This document shows, piece by piece, positions 36,042 to 45,228 of a stretch of 64,000 nt of DNA (positions are counted from its first letter, which is position 1; the number at the start of each line of letters is the position of its first letter). Origin of the DNA: Psychrobacter sp. GP33. GTDB taxonomy: Bacteria > Pseudomonadota > Gammaproteobacteria > Pseudomonadales > Moraxellaceae. Below the pieces are notes generated by a model, which was not told where the DNA came from, made no database searches, and saw only the letters and a program-made list of their open reading frames with translations. Location: the NCBI RefSeq assembly GCF_014119005.1, contig NZ_JACGYX010000004.1, forward strand, positions 248,001-312,000, written 5' to 3'. Made by a program: the position numbers and the translations under genes.

Positions 36042-36626
36042 ATGGCAATTATTATCGGGATTGATCCCGGCTCAAGAATGACTGGTTATGGGATTATTCA
36101 GCAAACGGGCGATAAACTGACGTATATCGATGCCGGTACGATTCGTACAGATACGAAGGAGATGCCGGAACGACTTAAGCGTATTTTTAATGGTTTAACC
36201 CGTATTACCCAGCATCATTTAAAGTATAGCGATGAGCCTATTTATACGGCGATTGAGCAAGTTTTTATGGCAGAAAATCCTGACTCTGCCCTTAAGCTAG
36301 GTCAAGCGCGCGGTGCCGCAATAGCCGCGATGGTCGCTTTAGATTTGGAAGTGTCAGAGTATACCGCGCGCCAAATCAAACAGGCGGTCTGTGGCTATGG
36401 TGCTGCTGCTAAAGAGCAAGTGCAAGAGATGGTTTGTCGTATTCTTAAGCTTGATGTGGTACCGCAACAAGATGCCGCTGATGGTCTTGCTTGCGCCATC
36501 TGTCATGCACACTCAAGTCATTCTATGAGCAAGCTGCTACTCAACAGTGGTATGAGTGGGCGCGGTGCTACAAAGAAAAAAGGACGCTGGCGATTAACGG
36601 AAGAAGACTTGAACAATCGTCAATAA
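36042..36626 (+). CDS. ruvC: Crossover junction endodeoxyribonuclease RuvC
   Basis: RuvC resolves Holliday junctions. The 194-residue protein has the catalytic acids Asp8 ([14 protein letters not shown]), Glu in [20 protein letters not shown], and the pair in [34 protein letters not shown] is also typical. The frame opens at a GTG at 36027, but ATG 36042 gives the family start [10 protein letters not shown] and has GGAAA upstream. It is about 16 kb away from ruvAB, which is common in Moraxellaceae and unlike E. coli. Confidence 0.96.
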   Translation: MAIIIGIDPGSRMTGYGIIQQTGDKLTYIDAGTIRTDTKEMPERLKRIFNGLTRITQHHLKYSDEPIYTAIEQVFMAENPDSALKLGQARGAAIAAMVALDLEVSEYTARQIKQAVCGYGAAAKEQVQEMVCRILKLDVVPQQDAADGLACAICHAHSSHSMSKLLLNSGMSGRGATKKKGRWRLTEEDLNNRQ

Positions 36627-36653
36627 TAGCTACTTTTATTTATTAACTCCTAT

Positions 36654-36694
36654 AAAAAAATACGTGTCCAAATGAAAGGTCACGTATTTTTTTA
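36654..36694. terminator. Terminator after ruvC
   Basis: AAAAAATACGTG (36655-36666) pairs with CACGTATTTTTT (36681-36692) around a 14-base loop. It lies between the convergent ruvC and META-lipoprotein genes. Confidence 0.82.
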
Positions 36695-36785
36695 TATTAA
36701 ATATATGGTTTTGAACGGTTATAAAATTTGGACTATGACTTGATATTGCTATTGCTATTGACCACTTTCTCTGCTGTTAGTACCA

Positions 36786-37676
36786 TTATTTTACCTTTGT
36801 ACTTTCAATGACCGCATCAAAGACATATGCATGCTTTTCTTTAGCTGAATTATCACTACTATTTATTGAATAACGCTGTAAACGCAGTACTTCATCGTGT
36901 GTATTATTATGTTGATAACCTTCAATATTACCGGAAAATTCTACCAACTTACCTTCACTGACCTTGATACCTTGCTCATCAAAAGTCACTGGTTTGATTT
37001 GCAAGCACTGTTGACTTCTATTGTCCACGCAAGGTTGGGTTTCAGCGCTTACTGACCAAAATAGTGTGTCTCCTTTGCTGTTATATTTTGCCTGAGACGT
37101 CATTCTTCCTGTCCAAACTAAGGTTTCAGAGTCATCGGTAACTTGGGTAAGTGTTGGTGTGTCGCCACTTACCATACTAATTTGACTGTCACCCTCCATG
37201 ATATCGTTAAATATATCTTCAGCGTTATCTAATTCTCGGCAAGACATTTTGGTACTCATACTGTCTTCAGTCGTCAAGCTAAAGCCTTGCAATTGGTAAT
37301 TTGCACTCATAATATTACAGCCAACACTATATCTGACAGTGTGTTGCCCCTCATACTGATTAAAGCTTAACGTCACCTGGTCTCTAATATTCATAAGCTC
37401 AGTTATGGGCTGACCATCATCATCACGTGCACTAGTCAGTGACCAGCGGTAATTGGCAAGATTATCAATCAATTGTTGTTCAGGAGTTGTCGCTGCATCT
37501 GTAGGCGTAACATCCACAGGACTTGTATCCGCAATAGATGCGCCAGTATCTTTGTCCATCTCTACATTATCATTGTTAGGCCCATCAGTCGGCGTAGACG
37601 GTTTTTGGCAAGCAGTCATAGTCAAACTCACTGCCAATAATGTCGGCATTATTATAAGTTGCAAAGGTGATGTCAT
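36786..37676 (-). CDS. META (HslJ-like) and DUF4377 domain lipoprotein
   Basis: A lipoprotein signal peptide ends in LTMTACQ, with the lipidated Cys at residue 23. After a Thr/Asp-rich spacer a META domain runs from about residue 70 to 185 (YRWSLTSARDDDGQPI, YSVGCNIMSANYQL, STKMSCRELDNAE), as in HslJ. A C-terminal region (about 205-296) with QQCLQIKPVTF and EFSGNIEGYQHNN...VLRLQRYSI matches DUF4377. This pairing is seen in envelope lipoproteins of Acinetobacter and relatives; the function is unknown. HslJ has been linked to novobiocin resistance in E. coli, which cannot be transferred here. It stands as a single gene. Confidence 0.8.
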   Translation of the reverse strand: MTSPLQLIIMPTLLAVSLTMTACQKPSTPTDGPNNDNVEMDKDTGASIADTSPVDVTPTDAATTPEQQLIDNLANYRWSLTSARDDDGQPITELMNIRDQVTLSFNQYEGQHTVRYSVGCNIMSANYQLQGFSLTTEDSMSTKMSCRELDNAEDIFNDIMEGDSQISMVSGDTPTLTQVTDDSETLVWTGRMTSQAKYNSKGDTLFWSVSAETQPCVDNRSQQCLQIKPVTFDEQGIKVSEGKLVEFSGNIEGYQHNNTHDEVLRLQRYSINSSDNSAKEKHAYVFDAVIESTKVK

Positions 37677-38024
37677 AATGGGTATACCTATAGAGTTACA
37701 AAGCGATATGTCTTGTTGAAATGTATCTTATTAAATCAGTTGTAGTAAATCACAATATCTTGATTACTTTTATAGCAGATAAGATTATTTACGTACTATA
37801 ACCTTGCTACTCCAAAATTTTGTAATAAAGTGTTTGGTTTCATAACCAAAATTTTTATAAGCCTTATTTAATATTGACATTTTAAAATAACATTCTTCTT
37901 AATTAGACATTACCTTGTTAAATTTTCATCCATGAAAAACCATAAAAAAATGGACATCCACTTGTGATGTCCATTTTTTTATCAATAATTGATACTATTT
38001 ATTTGATTAAATATTTATTATTTT
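37677..38024. other. Intergenic region upstream of the META lipoprotein gene
   Basis: This AT-rich stretch has no gene. It holds the terminator at 37943-37982 for the gene to the right. Confidence 0.45.
37943..37982. terminator. Terminator after the GST gene
   Basis: AAAAAATGGACATC (37945-37958) pairs with GATGTCCATTTTTT (37966-37979). It is symmetric and can act on both strands; the minus-strand GST gene ends about 45 bases before it. Confidence 0.88.
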
Positions 38025-38690
38025 TTACCTGTCATCAGCATTAGCAGGTTTAGCTTTCGCCATAGTTTGAATACTAAAACGTTCATGCATACGCTTATAA
38101 AACTGAGCAAGATTGTCGCCTTGCTTGGTCGGATTCACCTTAAGTGCTTTACCAAAATCCAGTCCAATATATAGGACGATATCAGCAAAGCTAAGCTGAT
38201 CACCAACTAAGTAATCATGTCCCTCAAGCGCCTTTTCAAAATACGGCAATGCTTTTATGGCACGTGCCACTGATTTTTCAGCAAATTCAGGTACTTGATC
38301 TACACGCTCAGCTTTAGAAGGACTACTGTGCTGAAACGCTAGCATGAAGTTATATAAAACCTCAAACTCGGCAATCCGGCGCATGGCGCAAACTTGAGCA
38401 CGTTGCACCACATCATTGCCCATCACAGAGCGCTCACCATAAACGCGGTCAAGGTACTCACAAATAGCTTGTGAATCATTTAACACAGTACCGTCATCTA
38501 ACTGCATCACTGGCAACGTTTGCATTGGGTTCAGCTTAGTAAATGCATCGGTCATATGCTCTTTATTAGCAATGTCAATATCAACCACATCCAGGTCGTC
38601 CATGTCATCGATATCGATACCTTTAGAAGCAAGTAAAATAAGTGCTTTGCGCGGATTTGGCGCGATACGAGATAAGTATAATTTTTTCAT
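38025..38690 (-). CDS. Glutathione S-transferase family protein (GTT2-like)
   Basis: The 221-residue protein has a thioredoxin-like GST N-domain (KKLYLSRIAPNPRKALILLASKGI, LNPMQTLPVMQLDDGTVLNDSQAICEYLD) and an all-helical C-domain (YLVGDQLSFADIVLYIGLDF). The PNPRK start resembles the fungal-type GTT2 subgroup found in proteobacteria. Its substrate is unknown; conjugation or peroxide-linked redox activity is possible. The frame stays open to 38756, but ATG 38690 has AAGGA eight bases upstream and starts the fold, so this start is used. The 1-Cys peroxiredoxin gene lies just upstream on the same strand, separated by a terminator. Confidence 0.88.
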   Translation of the reverse strand: MKKLYLSRIAPNPRKALILLASKGIDIDDMDDLDVVDIDIANKEHMTDAFTKLNPMQTLPVMQLDDGTVLNDSQAICEYLDRVYGERSVMGNDVVQRAQVCAMRRIAEFEVLYNFMLAFQHSSPSKAERVDQVPEFAEKSVARAIKALPYFEKALEGHDYLVGDQLSFADIVLYIGLDFGKALKVNPTKQGDNLAQFYKRMHERFSIQTMAKAKPANADDR

Positions 38691-38878
38691 GAAAAAATCC
38701 TTGTAAAAAATATGAAGCAGCGACAATGCGCCGTTAGTTTTTATTTTAAGAACCACTAAATGTCGATCTAATGGTAGCGACCAATACCTAATTTTTATCG
38801 TTTAAACATAAGATTAAGATAATGAGCGACTCTAATCATCATAGCAAAAGCTTATCAACACTTGTCAAAAACCTGCTA

Positions 38879-38929
38879 TAAAAAAGCAAAAGCCCCACAA
38901 CGTTATGTTATGAAGCTTTTGCTTTTTAA
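38879..38929 (-). terminator. Terminator after the peroxiredoxin gene
   Basis: AAAAAGCAAAAGC (38881-38893) pairs with GCTTTTGCTTTTT (38915-38927), with a 21-base loop. It lies about 30 bases after the peroxiredoxin stop codon. Confidence 0.82.
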
Positions 38930-38954
38930 TATAAGATAAGTTTTTATAGCATGC

Positions 38955-39593
38955 TTATCTATTAGGTGCAGGTGTGATACGTAAATAGGGCTTAATTTCA
39001 GTATGACCTTTTGGGTACTTAACAGCGATGTCTTCATTTTTTACACTGGTTGGAATGATAACGTCATCACCATCTTTCCAATCTACTGGCGTGGCAATAT
39101 TATATTCATCAGACAATTGTAGCGCATCAATAACGCGGATAATTTCTTCAAAATTACGACCGCAGCTGGCAGGATACGTTAATATGAGGCGAACTTTTTT
39201 GTTCGGATCAATGATATAGACACTTCTAACGGTCGCCGTTGTACTGGCATTCGGATGCAACATGTCATAAAGATTCGCCACTTCTTTATTAGGGTCAGCG
39301 ATGATTGGGAAGTTCAAGTCAGTGCCTTGGGTCTCGCCAATATCTTTTGCCCACGCATGGTGATCGTCTAACCCATCTACTGAGATACAGATTGGCTTCA
39401 CATTGCGCTTTTGGAACTCGCCATTCAATGCCGCTGCGCGACCAAGCTCAGTGGTACATACTGGGGTAAAGTCTGCTGGATGTGAGAAAAAAACCACCCA
39501 GTTATCGCCTGCCCAATCATAAAAATTGATATCGCCGTCGGTAGTGCTTGCATTAAAATTCGGTGCGCTATCGCCTAAACGTAAATGTGCCAT
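38955..39593 (-). CDS. 1-Cys peroxiredoxin (Prx6 type)
   Basis: The 212-residue thiol peroxidase has the peroxidatic Cys46 in DFTPVCTTELGRAA, preceded by FFSHPADF, and the Prx6-type C-terminus (PASCGRNFEEIIRVIDALQ, TPVDWKDGDDVIIP). A second Cys in PASCGRN is conserved in many Prx6 proteins but is not a classical resolving Cys. It detoxifies peroxides in the cytoplasm. No LsfA or OxyR gene is visible next to it. ATG 39591-39593 follows AAGGAC. Confidence 0.95.
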   Translation of the reverse strand: MAHLRLGDSAPNFNASTTDGDINFYDWAGDNWVVFFSHPADFTPVCTTELGRAAALNGEFQKRNVKPICISVDGLDDHHAWAKDIGETQGTDLNFPIIADPNKEVANLYDMLHPNASTTATVRSVYIIDPNKKVRLILTYPASCGRNFEEIIRVIDALQLSDEYNIATPVDWKDGDDVIIPTSVKNEDIAVKYPKGHTEIKPYLRITPAPNR

Positions 39594-39956
39594 TCTTTTG
39601 TCCTTATTTTTTAGCTATTAAAAATTTAGCCGTTATTAAGCGGTGATCAAAGAGTTATCAATTATCAGAGTAATTAGCGCCAATCTCAGTCAGTATCGGT
39701 ACTAGATATTATTGTTTTTCGGATATTTTTTCATATATATTGTTTATAAGTAGCGCTAGGCTAGCACTTCTAGGTCAGCGCTATCATATTAAAAAATCCA
39801 TTTCATCTTAACAAACTGGTTATGAATGTCTTGTGACAGATTGTAATGCGCTTATTCCATTTTGAATTAAGCGAATTATACTTTATATAAACTAAAGCCC
39901 CCGTTGTCTGAAGTGAGGCTTTATCAATGGCAATAGTGAATCATATTGTTTCTGGA
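39594..39956. other. Intergenic region between the PLD-like gene and the peroxiredoxin gene
   Basis: There is no gene in these 363 bases. The right part should carry the peroxiredoxin promoter. The left part holds an imperfect hairpin at 39893-39923. Confidence 0.4.
39893..39923 (-). terminator. Possible terminator after the PLD-like gene
   Basis: TAAAGCC (39893-39899) pairs with GGCTTTA (39917-39923). The loop is long and the T-run after it on the minus strand is interrupted. Confidence 0.4.
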
Positions 39957-40703
39957 CTAGATAACCATGCCTGTATCCCACAAGCAAAAATCACCAAATT
40001 TACCGCGTTTGCTCACGCCACCTGCTGCACTGCCGGCATCAGTCAGTACGAGCTCGCCTTCTTTCTCTTCAAGATATCCTGCTGCGACCAATTTATCTTT
40101 TAACTCTTGGGTTTTGAAGCCAAGTTCTTGTGCCAATTTAGAAGTGGTTAATTTTGAATAAGTAGGCTTATCAGCTGCTACTGCTACTTTAGCTTCAGAA
40201 GGTGCGACATCATTTACTGTTTTATCAGAAGCATTATTGACATTATCTGCTGTGGTTATTTTTTCAAGCGACATCCGTACTTCATCGCTGATACGAATAA
40301 TACGCTGCGCTTCATCGTAAGTATCAGCGTATAGTTTTGCATCGTCATTACGATTAATCAGTACGCCCATCTCATTATTATTGACTTGGCTAAACTCATA
40401 AAGATTTAGACTGGTAATGATGCATTCATTTTCATTTAGATAGCATTTAGCATGCAAATTTTTGCAAAAGCTGGTACGAATAAAGGTCAGATTTTTAAGC
40501 CAGTTGATTTCTTCGGGTTGCAAGTCATTCTTGCCATAAACAATACGAATGTCAATTTTCAGGCGATTTCTATCTTCTAATAACTCTTTGATACGGTCGT
40601 TTAGCTTCAGATAAGGGCTAATAATAATCAGCCTATCAGATGCATTTTTAATTAACTCTTCTAGATGATAGGTCGTACCACTACTGTTTAAAAACTTTGC
40701 CAT
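39957..40703 (-). CDS. Phospholipase D-like domain protein
   Basis: The 248-residue protein has one PLD-like domain (residues 1-150). Its half-site is HAKCYLNENECIITSLNLYEFS, with His-x-Lys and the later Ser/Asn that replace the full HxKxxxxD motif. Such single-domain PLD proteins act as dimers; members cut nucleic acids or phosphodiesters, but the target here is unknown. A Thr/Val-rich linker follows. A C-terminal domain (about 180-248, TTSKLAQELGFKTQELKDKLVAAGYLEEKEGELVLT) looks like a winged helix that could bind DNA. No signal peptide is present. ATG 40701-40703 is followed by a typical MAKFLNSSGTTYHLEELI start. Confidence 0.75.
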   Translation of the reverse strand: MAKFLNSSGTTYHLEELIKNASDRLIIISPYLKLNDRIKELLEDRNRLKIDIRIVYGKNDLQPEEINWLKNLTFIRTSFCKNLHAKCYLNENECIITSLNLYEFSQVNNNEMGVLINRNDDAKLYADTYDEAQRIIRISDEVRMSLEKITTADNVNNASDKTVNDVAPSEAKVAVAADKPTYSKLTTSKLAQELGFKTQELKDKLVAAGYLEEKEGELVLTDAGSAAGGVSKRGKFGDFCLWDTGMVI

Positions 40704-40767
40704 AATTATATCCCTACTCTTTACTATTTTTAATAATGACTATTGCCAAAAAAATTATTATTGCTCA

Positions 40768-40806
40768 TAAAAAAGCCCATCCCTAACGTACTAGAAATGA
40801 GCTTAC
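40768..40806 (-). terminator. Terminator after glnS
   Basis: AAGCCCAT (40773-40780) and ATGAGCTT (40797-40804) pair with one mismatch. On the minus strand a T-run follows (A-run 40769-40774). It begins about 50 bases after the glnS stop. Confidence 0.6.
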
Positions 40807-40854
40807 TTGCAAACTACTATTGTTGAGTTTGGCGAGTTAAGCCGATGTCATTAA

Positions 40855-42582
40855 TTACGCAGGTTTATAGCTGTCACGCAAGCTGACGATTTGATTAAAT
40901 ACTGGCTGCTCGGTGCTGTGTTCTTGCTCATCCGAGATAAAGTAGCCTTCACGCTCGAACTGAAAACGCGTGCCAGCAGGTGCATTGACTAATGACGGTT
41001 CAACGACGGCGGCAAGCTCAGTCAGTGAGTTTGGATTAAGCGCTTCATGAACGTCGCTCACACTGCTTGGGTCTTCAACACTGAATAACTGCTCATAAAG
41101 ACGCACGGTGGCGGGAATCCCTTGGCTTGCCGATACCCAATGAATCACGCCTTTTACTTTGCGACCTTCAGGATTTTGACCTAAAGTGGTTGGATCAATG
41201 GTGGCTTTTAGCTCAATCACCTTGCCAGCATCATCGAGCACATGCTCAGTGACGGCCAAGACATAAGTATTACGTAGGCGAATCTCATTTTTCTCTGGTG
41301 ATAAACGCTTATATCCGGCTGGCGGTTCAATCTCGTAATCGCCTTGGTCAATATACAAGTCTTTGGTAAACGGAATTTCACGCTCACCCATATCAACATT
41401 TGGATGGTTTGGTTGCACCAGCCATAAGGTTTGTAACTCTTCGTCCCAGCGTGCTTTGACGCCCTCTGCTTTTAAGGATTCCCAGTCTTTTACCGCTTCG
41501 TCAAAGTTGGTAATCGTCACTTTTAACGGTTTCAATACTGCCATACCACGTGCGGTAGTATTATCCAGCGATTGACGAATACTAAATTCTAATAAACGAA
41601 AATCAACGACGCTGTCTACTTTGGTTACACCGACACGCTCACAGAAGTCGCGTAAGCCCTCAGGGGTATAACCACGGCGGCGCATGCCAGCAATCGTCGG
41701 CATACGCGGATCATCCCAACCACTGACGATATTTTCATCAACCAGCTGCTTTAATTTGCGCTTACTGGTCATGGTATGGTCAACATTTAGACGCGAGAAC
41801 TCATACTGATGTGGTGGTTGTGCAAAGCCAACCTTTTCTACTGCCCAATCATAAAATGGACGATGATCTTCAAATTCTAACGTACATAATGAGTGAGTAA
41901 TCCCTTCAATCGCATCAGAGAGCGGATGAGCAAAATCATACATCGGATAAATGCACCATTTATCACCCGTTTGGTGATGCACTTGATGCATAACACGGTA
42001 GATAACTGGATCGCGCATGTTCATGTTTGGGCTTGCCATATCAATCTTAGCGCGCAATATCGCTTTACCTTCAGCGTATTTGCCATTTTTCATGTCAGCA
42101 AAAAGCTGCAGGTTTTCTTCGACGCTAGCATCACGATGTGGTGACGCTGTGCCCGCTTCATTAAATGAACCACGACTTTCTTTAATTTGCTCAGGTGACT
42201 GCAAATCTACATAAGCATCACCTTGTTTAATGAGCTTTACTGCCGACGCATATAACTGATCAAAGTAACTTGATGTATATAGCGCCTCACCTGCCCATTT
42301 AAAGCCCAGCCATTTCACATCATTTTTGATATTATCAATATAATCTTGCTTTTCTGCAGTTGGGTTAGTGTCATCAAAGCGCAAATTACAAACACCATCG
42401 AACTCTTTTGCTACCCCAAAATTTAGACAGATAGCTTTAACATGACCCAAATGCAAATAACCATTTGGCTCAGGCGGGAAACGCGTGACAATTTGCTGGT
42501 ATTTCTGCGCGCTAACATCTTCACGAATCATATTACGAATAAAGTCGTTTTTTTGTTCAATAGTGCTCGATTGCTCACTCAT
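40855..42582 (-). CDS. glnS: Glutamine-tRNA ligase
   Basis: GlnS charges tRNA-Gln. The 575-residue class Ic synthetase has the HIGH-type motif FPPEPNGYLHLGHVKAI near residue 34. It also has DDTNP, YDFAHPLSDAIEGITHSLCTLEF, the KMSKS-type MTSKRKLKQLV, and two anticodon-binding beta-barrel domains (GVIHWVSASQGIPATVRLYEQLF). Length and order match E. coli GlnS. It starts at ATG 42580-42582 with AGGAG upstream. Confidence 0.97.
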   Translation of the reverse strand: MSEQSSTIEQKNDFIRNMIREDVSAQKYQQIVTRFPPEPNGYLHLGHVKAICLNFGVAKEFDGVCNLRFDDTNPTAEKQDYIDNIKNDVKWLGFKWAGEALYTSSYFDQLYASAVKLIKQGDAYVDLQSPEQIKESRGSFNEAGTASPHRDASVEENLQLFADMKNGKYAEGKAILRAKIDMASPNMNMRDPVIYRVMHQVHHQTGDKWCIYPMYDFAHPLSDAIEGITHSLCTLEFEDHRPFYDWAVEKVGFAQPPHQYEFSRLNVDHTMTSKRKLKQLVDENIVSGWDDPRMPTIAGMRRRGYTPEGLRDFCERVGVTKVDSVVDFRLLEFSIRQSLDNTTARGMAVLKPLKVTITNFDEAVKDWESLKAEGVKARWDEELQTLWLVQPNHPNVDMGEREIPFTKDLYIDQGDYEIEPPAGYKRLSPEKNEIRLRNTYVLAVTEHVLDDAGKVIELKATIDPTTLGQNPEGRKVKGVIHWVSASQGIPATVRLYEQLFSVEDPSSVSDVHEALNPNSLTELAAVVEPSLVNAPAGTRFQFEREGYFISDEQEHSTEQPVFNQIVSLRDSYKPA

Positions 42583-42830
42583 GGGGCATTGCTCCTAACG
42601 CAAGTTATCAGATGATACGACGCGCCATCACGCCGCATAAAAATGTCAAAAGGGGATAAAAAAGGATTGAGAAACATACGGAGAAAAATTAAAATGACCT
42701 TATTCTATCAGGTTTCGTAAAGCCATTAACAGCCTGATACATGACACAGGATAAAAAAGCCGTTAGACTAGCGACAACTTTAACGCCCCACAGTACCACT
42801 TTTGGTGCTGCAATTAGAAAGGATGACAAC

Positions 42831-43343
42831 ATGGTTGATATGCCAGTAGTACAACTTGACACCAATATGGGTGCAATCGTTATCGAACTTAACGAAGAAA
42901 AAGCCCCAAAAACAGTAGAAAATTTTTTAAATTATGTAAAATCTGGTCATTATGACGGTACTATCTTTCATCGCATCATCGACGGCTTTATGATCCAAGG
43001 CGGCGGTATGGACGCTGAGATGAAAGAAAAAGGCACAAATAAGCCAGTTGAAAACGAAGCAGACAACGGTCTAAAAAACGACGCAGGCACTATCGCTATG
43101 GCGCGTACTCAAGATCCGCATTCAGCGACCAGCCAGTTTTTTGTTAACGTAAAAGACAATGACTTCCTAAACCATTCTGGCAAAAACATGCAAGGTTGGG
43201 GCTATACCGTGTTTGGTAAAGTAACAAGCGGTATGGACGTGATTGAAAAAATGAAAGGCGTACCTACTGGTCGTTTTGGCATGCATGCTGATGTACCAAA
43301 AGAGCCTGTTGTTATTAATTCAGCGACAATCATTACTAAATAA
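42831..43343 (+). CDS. ppiB: Peptidyl-prolyl cis-trans isomerase B (cyclophilin)
   Basis: This 170-residue cytoplasmic cyclophilin isomerises X-Pro bonds. It has the core motifs [45 protein letters not shown] and DFLNH. The active-site Arg, Phe, Met and Gln positions are present. The frame extends 30 codons upstream to 42741, but that part is unlike PpiB, and AAAGGA stands seven bases before ATG 42831. lpxH follows 80 bases downstream, the same ppiB-lpxH order as in E. coli. Confidence 0.96.
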   Translation: MVDMPVVQLDTNMGAIVIELNEEKAPKTVENFLNYVKSGHYDGTIFHRIIDGFMIQGGGMDAEMKEKGTNKPVENEADNGLKNDAGTIAMARTQDPHSATSQFFVNVKDNDFLNHSGKNMQGWGYTVFGKVTSGMDVIEKMKGVPTGRFGMHADVPKEPVVINSATIITK

Positions 43344-43423
43344 TTGACACTAAGTAATTGATGTTTTTTTAAGACACTGATTTTTTAAAATGTGATTTTA
43401 AAAATTTATTAGGATTATGATAA

Positions 43424-44311
43424 ATGCAGACGTTCAATCACCTTATTACCACCCGTCCTCATGACGTACGGCAAATATTGATAAGTGATTTGCATTTATC
43501 CCCTGAAGAGCCTGCCTTAGTGCAGGCTTTTTTGGCATTGCTTGATGACTGCCTTGCTCTGCCTGCGCTCAAATGCTTATTTATTTTAGGCGACTGGTTT
43601 GAAGTGTGGCTGGGTGATGATGCGTATCTCACATTGAGCGCAAACGCGCGCCAAACGCATTGGTTAAGCCCTATTATCGCCAAATTACAACAACTTCAGT
43701 CTACTGGCTGCGATATTTTAGTAATGCATGGCAATCGCGATTTTTTGTTGGCACAGGATTTTTGTGACTTGTTTGGCGGCAAGTTGATTTTTGAGCCGTA
43801 TACTCTACAGGTTGGTCAAGAAAAATATCGACTTGAACATGGCGACGCCCTATGTACCGATGATAAAAAATATCAGTTTTTTCGTAAAATAATGCGCCAT
43901 CGTTTGACCCAGTGGTATTTACTCAATAAATCATTAGAAAAACGCTTAGAAATCGCAGATAACATGCGTCAAAAAAGCCAGCAAAATAACACCAAAAAAG
44001 CCGCTTATATCATGGATGTCAATGACGCTGCGGTTAATCGAGCTATCTATAGTTTTGATGCGCTGCTACATGGACATACGCATCGTCCTGAGATTCATTA
44101 CAGCTCTGACGGCAAGACCCGCTATGTGCTTGGTGATTGGCGACTGCTTGATGCAGACACGCGCCAGCCTAAAGTTAGTGCAGTTATTGGCGTCGTTACA
44201 GTAGCTATCAATTCAAATAATAGTAATGGTAGTAGCAATAACACCCATAAAAACAATCACGACGACAACGCTGAATTTAATTTATTTGAATTTAATTTTT
44301 TACAACGATGA
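43424..44311 (+). CDS. lpxH: UDP-2,3-diacylglucosamine diphosphatase LpxH
   Basis: LpxH makes lipid X from UDP-2,3-diacylglucosamine in lipid A synthesis at the inner face of the inner membrane. The 295-residue protein has the metallophosphatase motifs ISDLHLSPEEP, LGDWFEVWLGDD, MHGNRDFLL, EHGDALCTDD and LHGHTHRPEIH, which supply the two manganese sites. A C-terminal tail of about 40 Asn/Ser-rich residues (NSNNSNGSSNNTHKNN) is extra compared with E. coli LpxH (240). Confidence 0.95.
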   Translation: MQTFNHLITTRPHDVRQILISDLHLSPEEPALVQAFLALLDDCLALPALKCLFILGDWFEVWLGDDAYLTLSANARQTHWLSPIIAKLQQLQSTGCDILVMHGNRDFLLAQDFCDLFGGKLIFEPYTLQVGQEKYRLEHGDALCTDDKKYQFFRKIMRHRLTQWYLLNKSLEKRLEIADNMRQKSQQNNTKKAAYIMDVNDAAVNRAIYSFDALLHGHTHRPEIHYSSDGKTRYVLGDWRLLDADTRQPKVSAVIGVVTVAINSNNSNGSSNNTHKNNHDDNAEFNLFEFNFLQR

Positions 44312-44352
44312 TTTTTTTGGACATAATAGAGTTTTATATCAGTAGAAACTGT

Positions 44353-44396
44353 TAAAAAAAAAGGGTCTGTCAAATAGTTAACATACCCTTTTTTCT
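44353..44396. terminator. Bidirectional terminator between lpxH and orn
   Basis: AAAAAGGGT (44358-44366) pairs with ACCCTTTTT (44385-44393), with A- and T-runs outside. It separates the convergent lpxH and orn genes. Confidence 0.82.
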
Positions 44397-44418
44397 TATC
44401 GTAATTAACAATAACTAC

Positions 44419-45006
44419 TTAAGGTAGCAAATTAAAGAAGTGCTGACGATAATGCTTTAGCTCACGAATAGAATCGCGAATATCGTCTAATGCTAAATGA
44501 CTGCCATTTTTTTCAAAGTTTTTAAGGATGTCTGGTCGCCAGCGAAAGCACAGCTCTTTGATAGATGACACATCAAGATTGCGATAATGGAAAAATCTTT
44601 CTAATTCTGGCATTTGGCGTGCCATAAAACGGCGGTCTTGACATATAGAATTGCCGCACATCGGCGACTTACCACAGTCGACCCATTTATCGAGAAACTT
44701 AATAGTTTCTGCTTCTGCTTCCCCCAAAGTCACTGTACTACGGCGCACGCGATCAATCAGCCCTGACTGTCCATGTTGCTTGGTATTCCAGTCATCCATC
44801 CCATTTAACTTTTGATCTGATACTTTGATCGCAAAAACAGGTCCTTCTGCTAAGACATTTAAATCTTCATCGGTCACGACGGTTGCAATCTCGATAATCT
44901 CATCCGTTAATGTATCGAGTCCGGTCATTTCTAAATCTATCCATACCAGCCCTTTTTTACCTTGGTTTTTGATTCTAATCTTATTGGGATGGTCGCCAGT
45001 ACTCAT
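44419..45006 (-). CDS. orn: Oligoribonuclease
   Basis: Orn is a DEDDh 3'-5' exonuclease that degrades dinucleotides, including pGpG from cyclic-di-GMP turnover. The 195-residue protein has [34 protein letters not shown] and [11 protein letters not shown] with the acidic residues and catalytic His. ATG 45006 is chosen, with GGAT seven bases upstream; the frame extends six residues further to 45024. rsgA starts 223 bases away on the opposite strand, the same orn/rsgA divergence as in E. coli. Confidence 0.96.
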   Translation of the reverse strand: MSTGDHPNKIRIKNQGKKGLVWIDLEMTGLDTLTDEIIEIATVVTDEDLNVLAEGPVFAIKVSDQKLNGMDDWNTKQHGQSGLIDRVRRSTVTLGEAEAETIKFLDKWVDCGKSPMCGNSICQDRRFMARQMPELERFFHYRNLDVSSIKELCFRWRPDILKNFEKNGSHLALDDIRDSIRELKHYRQHFFNLLP

Positions 45007-45228
45007 ACAGTATCCTATGGTCAATAAAAATGGTCGATAAAGTTTGCAGCTACTAATAACCAGCTATATAACAATATCTTAAATAACATACAAAGGGGAA
45101 CGCGACCGTTATGGCTGCTTATGGTGCGTAAAACGTTACAAAACCACCGTCTCATGCAGTCGCTTAAGGCTGTATGTTAGCAAATTTTCACGCTACACTG
45201 AGCAATATTTTTATAATAGGTCTTACCC

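Noticed and set aside
38025-38690. Possible stringent starvation protein SspA
   Set aside because: The fold is GST-like, but the PNPRKALILLASKGI start and absence of a neighbouring sspB fit the GTT2-type GST group better.
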